Notes under the pieces: model-generated
What the model was told of the DNA's origin: nothing
The model's input: the letters and a program-made list of their open reading frames with translations, nothing else
Database searches by the model: none
Part shown: in pieces, positions 44,362 through 54,060 of the stretch
Position numbering within the stretch: position 1 is the first letter of the stretch
Layout of the letters: each line of letters starts with the position of its first letter
Origin: Synechococcus sp. M44_DOE_062
GTDB taxonomy: Bacteria > Cyanobacteriota > Cyanobacteriia > Thermostichales > Thermostichaceae
Direction of reading: 5' to 3'
NCBI GenBank assembly: GCA_015295985.1
Contig: DVDX01000060.1
Coordinates: forward strand, 1 to 64,000
DNA length: 64,000 bases
Made by a program: the position numbers and the translations under genes

Positions 44362-45894
44362 TCATGGCTGGGGACAGGCCACCTTCGTCAACTCATTCTG
44401 TCCGAATGAGTTATGGAGAACTCCGCTTTGGGACAGCCAGTCTTTTAGGCGATGGGTAGCTCGACAATCATCCTCGTTGTAGATGAGCGAGTGCTCCAAA
44501 TATCTGCGCTCCCGAGTTTCCAGCCATTGGCTATACCAGTAAATGGACTGGGCGCCATTGGCATCCGGCAGACGCCATTGAAACCCCAACCAGCGGGCGA
44601 TGTTTTTCAGGGAATAGCTCTCAATCGGCAGCACCACCGAGCGTTGCACCCAGGCATGTAAATCCACAAAGCGCTGCAACAATAGGCGCACTTGTCGGGG
44701 ATCCGTGCGGTACTGCTCCCCCAGCCGTCGGCAGGTCTGCACCTCAAAGCCGTGAAAGTGGTAGATGGGAGCGTCAGGATAACGTTGTGCCAGTTGCAAG
44801 AATTGCTCCCAAGCTTGCCTTTCTTCCCGTGGCTCGGCGGCCAGGCAACTGTGGTAGTTCGCAACTTTTTTCCCCTCGGCTTGCTCCACCACCAGCAGCC
44901 CCAGCAAATAGGCGACGTTGTGACGGGGATCCGCCTCGATATCGAAGTACAGCTCTACAGGTGTGGTGGGCAGGGTTTGCGGGGGGGATTGAATCCAGAG
45001 GGGCTGCCGGCTGAGGGTGGCACGGGCTTGCAGTTGCAGTTGCAGGGCTACGCCGGATCCCAACTTGGGAATGGCTTGCAACCTATCCAACTGAGCGTTG
45101 GCCAGGGCTTCAATCGAGTCGATCCCCGCCTCTTGCAACAGGGGGTAGCGGGATCCCGTCACGCCTGGCAGCAGGCTGAGGGGTTGGGCGGTGGCGTTCA
45201 ACTGCCGACAATGCTCCCGCCAGTGGCAAAGATGACAGCGGCTGCGGGCCATAAACACCTGCGGCGGTTCCGGCTGGCTGAGGGAGTGCAGATACTCCTG
45301 CAGCAATTGCCGCACCTGTGCTCGTCGGCGGCTCAGGTGGACAGGGTGCCACTTCCCATCTTTCAGGATCAAAATGCCTTGCTTGGGAACGTTCCCCTGC
45401 AGGGATCCGAGCAATTCTGCCTGCAAAGCCAGTACCAATTCGTACTCCGGTTTGGGGCGTTTGCCGATACGAATATGAACCGGCAGATAGGAAGATTGGG
45501 CGGCGCGACGACTTCTGCCAACGAGAGTGGGATCCCGAATCAGCAGATCCAGGGAGCTGCTCACCCAAACGGAATAAAATTGGGCATCCTCTTCTGACTC
45601 CCAAACCAGCTCTGCAGCAATCTGTCCGCCGTAGATCCGCTCTGCCCCGCCGGCCATAGCTGCCAAGAGGGCCTCGTTCCCTGGCCCGATTCGCTCTCCG
45701 GGGAATTGCTCAAACACAGTGGCTGCCAGGGCTTGGCGATCCCGCCGCCATTGCTCCAGCAGGTTGTCCGGTGGCAGCTTGGCCTCTTGAGGGCCAACCC
45801 GATCCAGGTAAGGCAAGCGTCGGCAACGAAAAAAAGCAAGCAGCTCTTCAGCCTCAACAGAACCCTGTCCTGCTGCTGCAACCTGGCACTCCAA
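44362..45894 (-). CDS. TM0106-family RecB-like putative nuclease (RNase H-fold C-terminus)
   Basis: CHLCHWREHCRQLNATAQPLSLLPGVT, ELYFDIEADPRHNVAYLLGLLV, SLKNIARWLGFQWRLPDANGAQSIYWYSQWLET. Confidence 0.85.
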   Translation of the reverse strand: MECQVAAAGQGSVEAEELLAFFRCRRLPYLDRVGPQEAKLPPDNLLEQWRRDRQALAATVFEQFPGERIGPGNEALLAAMAGGAERIYGGQIAAELVWESEEDAQFYSVWVSSSLDLLIRDPTLVGRSRRAAQSSYLPVHIRIGKRPKPEYELVLALQAELLGSLQGNVPKQGILILKDGKWHPVHLSRRRAQVRQLLQEYLHSLSQPEPPQVFMARSRCHLCHWREHCRQLNATAQPLSLLPGVTGSRYPLLQEAGIDSIEALANAQLDRLQAIPKLGSGVALQLQLQARATLSRQPLWIQSPPQTLPTTPVELYFDIEADPRHNVAYLLGLLVVEQAEGKKVANYHSCLAAEPREERQAWEQFLQLAQRYPDAPIYHFHGFEVQTCRRLGEQYRTDPRQVRLLLQRFVDLHAWVQRSVVLPIESYSLKNIARWLGFQWRLPDANGAQSIYWYSQWLETRERRYLEHSLIYNEDDCRATHRLKDWLSQSGVLHNSFGQNELTKVACPQP

Positions 45895-45956
45895 CGGCGG
45901 ACAACCTCAGCTCTGCTGTCATTGTGGCACGTCCTCGGGCTGCCCTTTGGGATCCC

Positions 45957-46235
45957 TCAAGACTTGGGATCCTGAGCGGGCAGGAGATGGGCGATAATGC
46001 GCTCAATCGTCTCAGACTGCCGACGAGCTGTATCGGCTTGCTGTTGACATATCGCCTTTAACTCTCCCAGCCAGGTGTTGTGCTCTTGGGATATCAGCAC
46101 ATGTTGTTGAACAATGGTTTTCAAATGGGTCAGGTCATCCTTGACGAAGCTGACGGTTTCGGCCAGGGTCAACACGGCCCCAACCAGGCGATCCAGCCGG
46201 AAGTCAATTTGATCGAATCGGTCTTTGCTCTGCAT
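45957..46235 (-). CDS. hypothetical coiled-coil protein
   Basis: DRFDQIDFRLDRLVGAVLTLAETVSFVKDDLTHLKTIVQQHVLISQEHNTWLGELKAICQQQADTARRQSETIERII. Confidence 0.55.
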   Translation of the reverse strand: MQSKDRFDQIDFRLDRLVGAVLTLAETVSFVKDDLTHLKTIVQQHVLISQEHNTWLGELKAICQQQADTARRQSETIERIIAHLLPAQDPKS

Positions 46236-46638
46236 TTTGCTTAGATCAAATTGGTTAGTAGAGGGTATCGGTGGGTGCTGAGGGAGGTCGCTTCACTAAG
46301 AAGAAAGCCCCGGCCTAACAGCCAGCCCACTCAAGCTTGTGTCTCCATTGTTACCCATACGTACAGATACAGCATTAGCCATTCAGCGCAACTTCCCCTA
46401 CCTGCTGTACGATCCCGCTCTGCCCTGCGGACGCAACTCACCCTTCAGGCGCAATGTATACTAATTTTGCAGAGCTTAGAGAAAAACCACAGAGAACGAG
46501 ATCACAGCCACGGAAGACTTGAAGGGATAGCATAAACTACTGCCAAGGGCAGGGATCCCTGATAGAACCTGCAGCTTGCTGACACGGCTGACGTATGCTG
46601 GAGAAGAAAGATTTCTTCACACTTTACCGGAGCGGACT

Positions 46639-47532
46639 GTGACAGCTCTTTCGATGGCCCCAACCTTGTCCCAAACCAAGACGGCGGCGGTGGAAATGCA
46701 GGGGGTGTGGAAACGCTTTGGGCAGCAGGTTGCCGTTCAGGATCTGAGCCTGCAGATCCCGCAGGGGGAAGTGTTTGCCCTGTTGGGGCCCAACGGAGCC
46801 GGGAAATCCACCACCATCCGCATGCTCACCAGCCTTACCCGACCCAGCCAGGGATCCATCCAGGTGGGGGGGTATGATGTGGTGCGGGATCCCGTGTCGG
46901 TGCGGCGGCAGATTGGGGTAGTGTTGCAACCCATCACCCTAGAGGCAGAGCTGACTGTTTGGGAAAGCCTGGAGTTTCACGCCCGCATGCACCACATTCC
47001 CAACCCGGAGCGGCAACGGCGTATCGATGAATGGCTGGGGTATGTGCGGCTGGCGGATCGGCGGCACGACAAGGTAAAAACCCTCTCAGGTGGGATGAAA
47101 CGGCGCTTGCAGGTGGCCAGGGCACTGCTGCATCATCCCCAGATTTTGTTTTTGGACGAGCCCACCGTCGGGTTGGATCCCCAGGCGCGGCGGCTGTTGT
47201 GGGAGATCTTGCGGGATCTGAACCAACAGGGCATGACCTTGTTGATTACAACCCACTATATGGAAGAGGCGGAAGAGCTGTGCGACCGCATTGGCATCAT
47301 GGATGGGGGAAGGTTGATCGAGTTGGGCAGCACCGAGCAACTGCGGGCCAAGTACGGAGAGGCTCTGCTGGTGCGCTCCTGTCCTGGCCGGGAGGTGGGC
47401 TACACCTTTTTCCCCAGCTTGGCGGAAGCTCAGCGGCAGTTGGAAGCAGAACCGGACAAAACCGGCCTCATGGTGCGCCCGGCCAACTTAGAAGACATTT
47501 TTGTGCGTTTGACGGGTCGCCGCCTGGATTAG
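46639..47532 (+). CDS. ABC transporter ATP-binding protein (DrrA/CcmA-like)
   Basis: LLGPNGAGKSTTIRMLTSLTRPSQG, LSGGMKRRLQVARALLHHPQILFLDEPTVGLDPQARR. Confidence 0.92.
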   Translation: MTALSMAPTLSQTKTAAVEMQGVWKRFGQQVAVQDLSLQIPQGEVFALLGPNGAGKSTTIRMLTSLTRPSQGSIQVGGYDVVRDPVSVRRQIGVVLQPITLEAELTVWESLEFHARMHHIPNPERQRRIDEWLGYVRLADRRHDKVKTLSGGMKRRLQVARALLHHPQILFLDEPTVGLDPQARRLLWEILRDLNQQGMTLLITTHYMEEAEELCDRIGIMDGGRLIELGSTEQLRAKYGEALLVRSCPGREVGYTFFPSLAEAQRQLEAEPDKTGLMVRPANLEDIFVRLTGRRLD

Positions 47533-47784
47533 AGAACCCAAAGCCCCCAAGCGCGAAAAAAACTGTGTCTTGTTGCAGTGCGATGCTCCAGCCATCTTGA
47601 TTTTTCTATTTGGATTCTATCTAGTATTTGGATTCTATCTAGAGTTGCGTGGGGTGAACCTGTTTCGCCGTACTGATCCCTGGCTTCCCTCTGCCAAAAG
47701 GAAGAGGACTGAAGGTGAGTTGGGGAGTGTTTCCATGTCCTGCTTGCGCGCTTATGGCGGGGAAGATGCCAACTTTTTCTCTGC

Positions 47785-48486
47785 CTACCCCTCTTTGGGG
47801 CTGGGGGGCTCGAACTTGTAGCCAACTCCGCGCACGGTGCGGATCAACTCCGGTTGGCTGGTATCGGTTTCCAACTTCTTGCGAATTTGGCCGATGTGGA
47901 CATCGACCACCCGCTCATCTCCCTCGTGGTTGAAGTCCCACACCTCTTGAATCAGCTCAGCCCGTCGCCAAACCCGCCCCGGATGTCGGGCCATAGCGTA
48001 GAGCAAATCGAACTCCAGTGCTGTTAAGTTGATCGAACGCTGCTCGCGGATGACTGCTCGGGTTTCTGGGTCAATGACCAAAGAGGCGAAGGTCAAGACC
48101 GGTGCGCTGGCCATTTCGGTTTTCATTCGCTGCCGCCGCAGGATGGCCTGCACTCGCGCCTGTAACTCCGGCAAGCTGAAGGGCTTAGTCAGGTAATCAT
48201 CCGCCCCCAACTGGAATCCATGCAACTTGTCGGCAGGGCTGACGCGGCTGGTCAACATCAGCACATACACGCCGGTCTCTTTTTGCATTTGCTGGCAGAG
48301 GTCGTAGCCGCTCACATCCGGCAAGTTCAGATCCAAAATCACCAAGGCTGGCTGAAAAGTGCGCAACTGCTGTAGGCCCTCGGCCCCCGTCATCGCCACC
48401 TCTATAGAATACCCCTGCCGCTGCAAATACCGCTGCAGCAGAGCGCAAATGCTGGGATCGTCATCGATGATGAGGATGCGGGACAT
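47785..48486 (-). CDS. OmpR/PhoB-family response regulator
   Basis: Receiver RILIIDDDPSICALLQRYL...GADDYLTKPFSLPEL and winged-helix VDVHIGQIRKKLETDTSQPELIRTVRGVGYKFEP. Confidence 0.93.
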   Translation of the reverse strand: MSRILIIDDDPSICALLQRYLQRQGYSIEVAMTGAEGLQQLRTFQPALVILDLNLPDVSGYDLCQQMQKETGVYVLMLTSRVSPADKLHGFQLGADDYLTKPFSLPELQARVQAILRRQRMKTEMASAPVLTFASLVIDPETRAVIREQRSINLTALEFDLLYAMARHPGRVWRRAELIQEVWDFNHEGDERVVDVHIGQIRKKLETDTSQPELIRTVRGVGYKFEPPSPKEG

Positions 48487-48959
48487 GGCAGCCTGGCAAT
48501 CTCGAAGTTAGTAGGAGACAAGGTCGCAGGGTGTTGGGGTGTAGGGATCCCTCCGGCAGCCCATAGGCAACCATCACACAGAGGTAGTGGATCCTCAGCT
48601 CGCCAGGTGGGAGGGGAAAAAGAGCCTTGTCAACAGGGCAAACTTGACCCCAACCTCGGCTGGAAAGGGCAACAAACGCAGGTGATTCACGAGTTATTGA
48701 ACACCTAAATCTTAAATCTTATTTCAAGTCTTTATGTCTAGGGTCACACGGGAAGTTTATCCTTGCCGAGGCCGCCCTCCTGTGCGTCAATCAACGGAGG
48801 CTTATCCAAGAACCTTGGGCATTATCTTACTGAGTTGCCTGAATGGCAGAGGAAATCCGTCAAGCAGATCCTTGCACCTGGAGTTAATCTGGAAGCCGTG
48901 GCGCTTCTGTTCCTGTCTCGAGGTCTTGCCTTAGTGTGGGCAGTTCATCCTGGAGGCCT

Positions 48960-49340
48960 ATGTACACCGATCCCGATGAAGTCTTCCGCAAAGATGTCCA
49001 GTTGGCCCTCTTCACCTGGGGGATCCTGGAGTTGGCTTGCTTCGTGATCATCCCCTTCACCGGAGCCTACGCATTCTCGCAAGTGGAGGCTTGGCTGTGG
49101 CCCTCTTTGGTTTTGGGGCCGGTGGGGGCAGTGGTGGTGGCTCTCTGTTCTAGGACGGTGCTGGCTGCCAACAACATCCCGGATCCCAGGAGAAAAAAAG
49201 CCCAGCGGCAAGTGGCTCAGGTGATCAGTCTTTTCGGCTTTCTGGGGTTGGCGCTGCCCCTCCTTCTGGCAGGATGGGTATTTGGCCGGGAGATTTTGAC
49301 GACCGACTGGCAAAATAGGTTCACCGACACCAATAAGTAG
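48960..49340 (+). CDS. small membrane protein, unknown function
   Basis: MYTDPDEVFRKDVQLALFTWGILELACFVIIPFTGAYAFSQVEAWLWPSLVLGPVGAVVVAL..; about three hydrophobic segments. Confidence 0.65.
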   Translation: MYTDPDEVFRKDVQLALFTWGILELACFVIIPFTGAYAFSQVEAWLWPSLVLGPVGAVVVALCSRTVLAANNIPDPRRKKAQRQVAQVISLFGFLGLALPLLLAGWVFGREILTTDWQNRFTDTNK

Positions 49341-49560
49341 AAGTTATAGAAGTTAATCTCTAACGCCCTTGCCCTCTGGAGTCCCGTCGGCACCTCCTGT
49401 AGGTACAGCAAGAGCGCTGCGCAACGATGCTATAGATTGGGATGCAGTCACGTCAGCGTTGCAGAGCCATAACGCTCTGGCTTTTGTAAATCTTCGGTTT
49501 TGGCGGGGATCCCACTCTCCTTGTGGATTCTTGCCTGCAGCGTTGCAGGAAGGTTTTTGG

Positions 49561-50343
49561 ATGGCTAACTACCCGATGCGAGGCCGTTCTTCTCCTGTTT
49601 CCGGCAGTTTTCCCCTGGGCACCTTGGTGGTGATGAGTGTCTCGGTTGGGGCTCTGGCCGCCTTGGGTTGGCAGTTGTGGCAGCTTGTTGCCCCGATGTT
49701 GGCTCCCCCTGCCCCGCCTCAATTTCCGCAGGCCGTGCGCTTGGATCCCTTGCCCAGCCCGGCAACTTTTCCCTCTCCCTTGCCTGGCCCTGCTGCAGGC
49801 ACTGTTGACCCTGAGGGGTTTCCCCCCGGCAGCCGCGGGCGGGTGATCGAGCCGATTGGCCTGGCAATCCGCAGCCAACCTTCCGCCGATGGAGCCTACC
49901 AAGGGGGAATTGTGGTGGGGGAAGTGGTGACGGTGTTGGAGTACAGCGCCGATGGTCGTTGGCAACGGGTGCGGCGGGAGTTGAACGGACAAGAGGGCTG
50001 GGTGCGTGCCGGCAATTTGGGCCCTGTAGACGGTGCTTCGGCCTCAACTGCTTCCAATCCCACTCGTGAATCTGCTCCTTCGCCAACTCAGTCCCCCGTC
50101 GCGTCAGCGTTGCAGAGCAATGTAACGACAGTGGTCTCTCCAGGTGAGCGGGGACGGGTGATCGAGCCCATCGGCCTGGCGCTGCGGGCCACTCCAGAGC
50201 GGGAGGGAACCTACATTGGCGGTGTGCCCATGAACGAGGTGGTGACGGTGCTGGGCCTCAGCGAGGATGGCCGCTGGCAGCGCATCCGCCGTCAGAATGG
50301 ACAGGAAGGTTGGGTACGGGCGGGGAATTTGGCGCAGGAGTAG
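49561..50343 (+). CDS. membrane-anchored protein with two SH3b domains
   Basis: Two similar units GRVIEPIGLAIRSQPSADGAYQGG..GRWQRVRRELNGQEGWVRAGNL and GRVIEPIGLALRATPEREGTYIGG..GRWQRIRRQNGQEGWVRAGNL. Confidence 0.82.
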   Translation: MANYPMRGRSSPVSGSFPLGTLVVMSVSVGALAALGWQLWQLVAPMLAPPAPPQFPQAVRLDPLPSPATFPSPLPGPAAGTVDPEGFPPGSRGRVIEPIGLAIRSQPSADGAYQGGIVVGEVVTVLEYSADGRWQRVRRELNGQEGWVRAGNLGPVDGASASTASNPTRESAPSPTQSPVASALQSNVTTVVSPGERGRVIEPIGLALRATPEREGTYIGGVPMNEVVTVLGLSEDGRWQRIRRQNGQEGWVRAGNLAQE

Positions 50344-50437
50344 CCATACAAATGCCCCGGTGGGGGATTGTGGGAGGAGGGAAGGCTGTGTTTCGGTGGA
50401 ACAGTACCGAGCCACCCATGGACAGAACAAGACCCCG

Positions 50438-50462
50438 GTTGCGTCAGCGTTGCGGAGCAATG
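50438..50462 (+). repeat. hairpin repeat gcgtcagcgTTGCggaGCAAtg
   Basis: ggttgcgtcagcgttgcggagcaatg; hairpin TTGC-GGA-GCAA. Confidence 0.8.
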
Positions 50463-50993
50463 ATGCTTTCTCGTTGTTGGCCTCTTGGCTTCCTCCTTCT
50501 TAGTTTGCTTGAGCCTGCTCCCGCCTGGGCCCATGGGGTGGAAGTCTCTTTTCGGGCTGTTCCCGCTTTTGAGATCGAGGCCCACTACGATTCTGGGGAA
50601 CCGATGGGATCCGCCCAGGTGATGGTGTTTGCGCCGACGGATCCCACTGCCCCTTGGCAGGAGGGACGGACGGATGTGCAGGGACGATTTCTGCTGCAGC
50701 CAGATCCCAGCCTGACGGGCCTCTGGCAGGTGCGGATTTACCAGGCCGGGCATGGGGTGTTGGTCAATGTGCCGGTGGGCGAGGAGTTTGCTCAGGCAGA
50801 AAGGATCCCCGCCGGTTCCCCACCCTTTGGGCCTTTGCAGCGGGGGGTTATGGCCGCCTGCATCATTTGGGGCTGTCTGGGCACAGCTCTGTTCTTCTCC
50901 AGGCCGCGTCAGTCTGTTCATGCAGCAGTGGAGAGCCCATCGGTCTCAGGAGCTCCAGGGTCATCCCAGGTCAGCCCCTCTGCTCTGGAGTAG
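50460..50993 (+). CDS. secreted/membrane protein adjacent to cbiM (possibly cobalt-uptake accessory)
   Basis: Signal peptide MLSRCWPLGFLLLSLLEPAPAWAHGVEVSF, Ig-like FAPTDPTAPWQEGRTDVQGRFLLQPDPSLTGLWQVRIYQAGHG, C-terminal TM. Confidence 0.65.
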   Translation: MMLSRCWPLGFLLLSLLEPAPAWAHGVEVSFRAVPAFEIEAHYDSGEPMGSAQVMVFAPTDPTAPWQEGRTDVQGRFLLQPDPSLTGLWQVRIYQAGHGVLVNVPVGEEFAQAERIPAGSPPFGPLQRGVMAACIIWGCLGTALFFSRPRQSVHAAVESPSVSGAPGSSQVSPSALE

Positions 50994-51001
50994 GATCGGC
51001 C

Positions 51002-51703
51002 ATGCACATCAGCGATGGCATTTTGCCGGCACCGCTTTGGCTGGGGGGCTATGGCATCACCGCTCTCATCACCGGCTACAGCTTGCGGCTTCTCCGTCAC
51101 GTCGGCGTTACGGAGCAATGTCCTTGGTGGGAAAGGGATCCCCGCTATATTGCTACGCAACGCTGTCGCGACCAGTTGCCCAAGGCGGCTTTGCTCACGG
51201 CTGTCTTTTTTGTGGCCTCTTCCATTCATCTGCCCTTTCCCCCGGCCAGCCTGCATCTGGTGCTGAATGGGTTGATGGGCCTGATGTTGGGGGCTTTGGC
51301 CTATCCGGCCATTGTGGTGGGCTTGTTTTTTCAGGTGGTGGCCTTTGGCCATGGGGGCCTGACCACGTTGGGCATCAACGCCGCCATCATGGGGATCCCG
51401 GCGCTCTTGGCCGGTGGGATTTTTCGGGCGGGCCGTCGGGTGATGGGGGCCGGGGTGTCTGCTTTCTTGGCGGGAGCGGTGGGGGTGGGGCTGGCGGTGC
51501 TGTTGTTTTACGGGGTGGTTATGGCTGCTGTGGTTGACGCCGACAGCGGGGTTCTGTCCCCAGAAGCCGGTCGCCTCGCTTTGGGTAGCTTGGTGGTGGC
51601 CCATCTCCCCCTGATGGTGGTGGAGGGGTTGTTCGCCAGTTGGGTGGTGCTGTTTTTGCAGCGGGTACAACCGGCGCTGCTGGGCGACTATGGCAAAAGA
51701 TGA
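51002..51703 (+). CDS. cbiM: cobalt ECF transporter S component CbiM
   Basis: MHISDGILPAPLWLGGYGITALITGYSLRLL, KAALLTAVFFVASSIHLPFPPASLHLVLNGLMGLMLG. Confidence 0.88.
   Translation: MHISDGILPAPLWLGGYGITALITGYSLRLLRHVGVTEQCPWWERDPRYIATQRCRDQLPKAALLTAVFFVASSIHLPFPPASLHLVLNGLMGLMLGALAYPAIVVGLFFQVVAFGHGGLTTLGINAAIMGIPALLAGGIFRAGRRVMGAGVSAFLAGAVGVGLAVLLFYGVVMAAVVDADSGVLSPEAGRLALGSLVVAHLPLMVVEGLFASWVVLFLQRVQPALLGDYGKR
51097..51176. repeat. two opposed hairpin repeats inside cbiM
   Basis: cacgtcggcgttacggagcaatg (forward) and tattgctacgcaacgctgtcgcgacc (reverse), both in the cbiM reading frame. Confidence 0.8.
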
Positions 51704-52544
51704 AGCTGGCTCAGGGATCCCTTGCTGCCGGCGCGGTCATCAATCCCATCCTGACCTCCCCAAACCCCCTTCCTGGCTCCACCGGTGGCAACCTCTGCCT
51801 AAGGTGCTGGGTCTGATGGCCCTGATGGCGGCTTTCGCTTCGGTGAGGAGCCTGACCCTCTTGCCCCTCATCTGGGCGCTGGTGGCCGGACTGTGGAGCC
51901 TGTCGGGATTGCCTTGCAGCCTTATTGCTCCGCAACGCTGTCGCGACGGGCTGAAACGGCTGGCAGCCCCAGGGCTGTTGGTGGCAGGGCTGATGGGGAT
52001 CCTTCCCTTCTGGGCGGGGGAAACCCTCCTGTGGCGCTGGGGATCCCTGGCTTTGCGCTGGGAGGGGCTGGAGATGGCGCTCCGCATAGGGGGGAGGGGG
52101 CTGGCCCTGTTCGCTCTCACCATGCTACTGCTGGAGACCACCCCCATGTTGGAACTGTTGGCAGCTTTGCGGCAACTGGGGATCCCAGACCTGCTTTTGG
52201 AACTGGCCTGGCTCACCCAGCGCTATCTGCAAGAGATGGCTGCTCAGTGGGAGCAGATGCAACGAGCAGCCCGGTTGAGGGGTTGGCGACCGCGGGGATC
52301 CCTGTGGCGTCCTGGGCCGGCTCTAAGACAAGATCTGCCCTTTCTGGCCGCTTCGGTGGGCACCCTGTTGGTTCGCAGCTACGAGCGCTCGCAGAGGGTT
52401 TATCAGGCTTTGCGCCTGCGAGGCTATGGACGGGCACCTCTGTTTCCGACGGCGGCTAGCAGGGATCCCTACAGTTGGGCGGCTACTGCGTTGGCCGTGG
52501 CTACGGCTGTATTGCTCCGCAACGCTGATGCGGCCCTCAACTAG
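51690..52544 (+). CDS. cbiQ: cobalt ECF transporter T component CbiQ
   Basis: Multi-TM ORF with LAWLTQRYLQEMAAQWEQMQRAARLRGWRPR (coupling-helix-like) and SYERSQRVYQALRLRGYGR. Confidence 0.85.
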   Translation: MAKDEAGSGIPCCRRGHQSHPDLPKPPSWLHRWQPLPKVLGLMALMAAFASVRSLTLLPLIWALVAGLWSLSGLPCSLIAPQRCRDGLKRLAAPGLLVAGLMGILPFWAGETLLWRWGSLALRWEGLEMALRIGGRGLALFALTMLLLETTPMLELLAALRQLGIPDLLLELAWLTQRYLQEMAAQWEQMQRAARLRGWRPRGSLWRPGPALRQDLPFLAASVGTLLVRSYERSQRVYQALRLRGYGRAPLFPTAASRDPYSWAATALAVATAVLLRNADAALN

Positions 52545-52600
52545 AATGGATAAGCCTCTGACGAGCTGCCCCTTTTTGATGCTCAGTTTATGAATCGTCT

Positions 52601-54010
52601 ATGAATCGGTTGGAAACGACCCTCTCCAGAGCCATTTCAGACCCCCCATTTGTGTCAGCGGTGCAGACGACAAAGGCGTCGGTTGCTGTCTTACACCTGG
52701 GCTGCGAGAAAAACCGGGTGGACACCGAGCACATGCTGGGCTTGCTGGCTCAAGCAGGTTACCGGGTGGATGGGGACGAAGAAAGTGCTGACTATGTGAT
52801 CGTCAACACCTGTAGCTTCATTGAGGCAGCGCGGCAGGAGTCGGTCAGCACCCTGATGGAGCTGGCGGTACAGGGCAAGAAAATCGTTATTGCCGGCTGC
52901 TTGGCGCAACACTTCCAAGAGGAGCTGCTGCAAGAGATCCCAGAGGCCGTGGCCTTGGTGGGTACTGGCGACTACCACCAGATCGTCCAGGTGATCGAGC
53001 GGGCGGAGCGGGGAGAGCGGGTCAATGCCGTTACTTCCAGCTTGGATTACATTGCCGACGAGACCGTACCCCGCTATCGCACCACCCATGCGCCTGTGGC
53101 CTACCTGCGGGTAGCCGAGGGCTGTGATTACCGCTGCTCTTTCTGCATCATTCCCCACTTGCGGGGCAACCAACGCTCCCGCTCCATTGAGTCGATCCTA
53201 CGGGAAGCCGAACAACTGGCCGAAGAGGGGGTGCAGGAGCTGATTTTAATTTCCCAGATCACCACCCAGTATGGGATCGATCTCTACGGAGAGCCGCGGC
53301 TGGCGGATCTCATTCGCGCCCTGGGCAAGATCCCCATCCCCTGGATCCGCATGCTCTACGCTTACCCCACCGGCATCACGCCCGCAGTGGTGGAGGCCAT
53401 CCAAGAAACTCCCAATTTCTTGCCTTACCTGGATTTGCCCCTACAGCACAGCCATCCGCAGATCCTCAAGGCCATGAATCGCCCCTGGCAAGGGCAGGTT
53501 AACGACCGGGTGATCGAGCGGCTGCGCCAGGCGTTGCCCAATGCTGTGCTGCGCACCAGCTTCATTGTCGGGTTTCCCGGGGAAACGGAGGAACACTTCC
53601 AGCATCTGCTGGCCTTTGTGCAGCGCCACCAATTTGACCATGTGGGGGTGTTTACCTTTTCCCCCGAAGAAGGCACCCCCGCCTACCATCTCCCCCATCA
53701 GGTTCCACAGCCCCTCAAAGAAGAGCGCCGTGCCCGTCTGATGCAGATGCAGCAGGGGATCGCCTTCCGTCGCAACCGCGAGCAGGTGGGCCGGGTGGTT
53801 CCCGTTCTCTTGGAGCAGGAAAACCCCAGAACCGGCGAGTGGATTGGCCGTTCTCCCCGCTTTGCCCCTGAGGTGGACGGAGTGGTGTATGTGCAGGGGC
53901 AGGGATCCCTGGGATCCCTGGTGCCGGTGCAGATCACCCGTGCCGAGCCTTACGATCTCTTTGGCCAAGTGGTGGCAGCGCCGGCGGACTTTAACTGGAG
54001 TGGGCGGTAG
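52601..54010 (+). CDS. rimO: ribosomal protein S12 methylthiotransferase
   Basis: [46 protein letters not shown] radical-SAM motif. Confidence 0.95.
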   Translation: MNRLETTLSRAISDPPFVSAVQTTKASVAVLHLGCEKNRVDTEHMLGLLAQAGYRVDGDEESADYVIVNTCSFIEAARQESVSTLMELAVQGKKIVIAGCLAQHFQEELLQEIPEAVALVGTGDYHQIVQVIERAERGERVNAVTSSLDYIADETVPRYRTTHAPVAYLRVAEGCDYRCSFCIIPHLRGNQRSRSIESILREAEQLAEEGVQELILISQITTQYGIDLYGEPRLADLIRALGKIPIPWIRMLYAYPTGITPAVVEAIQETPNFLPYLDLPLQHSHPQILKAMNRPWQGQVNDRVIERLRQALPNAVLRTSFIVGFPGETEEHFQHLLAFVQRHQFDHVGVFTFSPEEGTPAYHLPHQVPQPLKEERRARLMQMQQGIAFRRNREQVGRVVPVLLEQENPRTGEWIGRSPRFAPEVDGVVYVQGQGSLGSLVPVQITRAEPYDLFGQVVAAPADFNWSGR

Positions 54011-54060
54011 CGGCGCAAAGCACTTTGGTAGGATCTTCATCCACGGGAGAGGAGCTGGGA

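Noticed and set aside
49341-49560. Cobalamin riboswitch upstream of the SH3/cbi locus
   Set aside because: No B12-box-like core recognised; the region is occupied by degenerate hairpin repeats.
52640-52675. tttgtgtcagcggtgcagacgaca at the rimO 5' end as a repeat copy
   Set aside because: Only the GTCAGCGGTGC part matches and the 3' arm does not pair; too degenerate to call.
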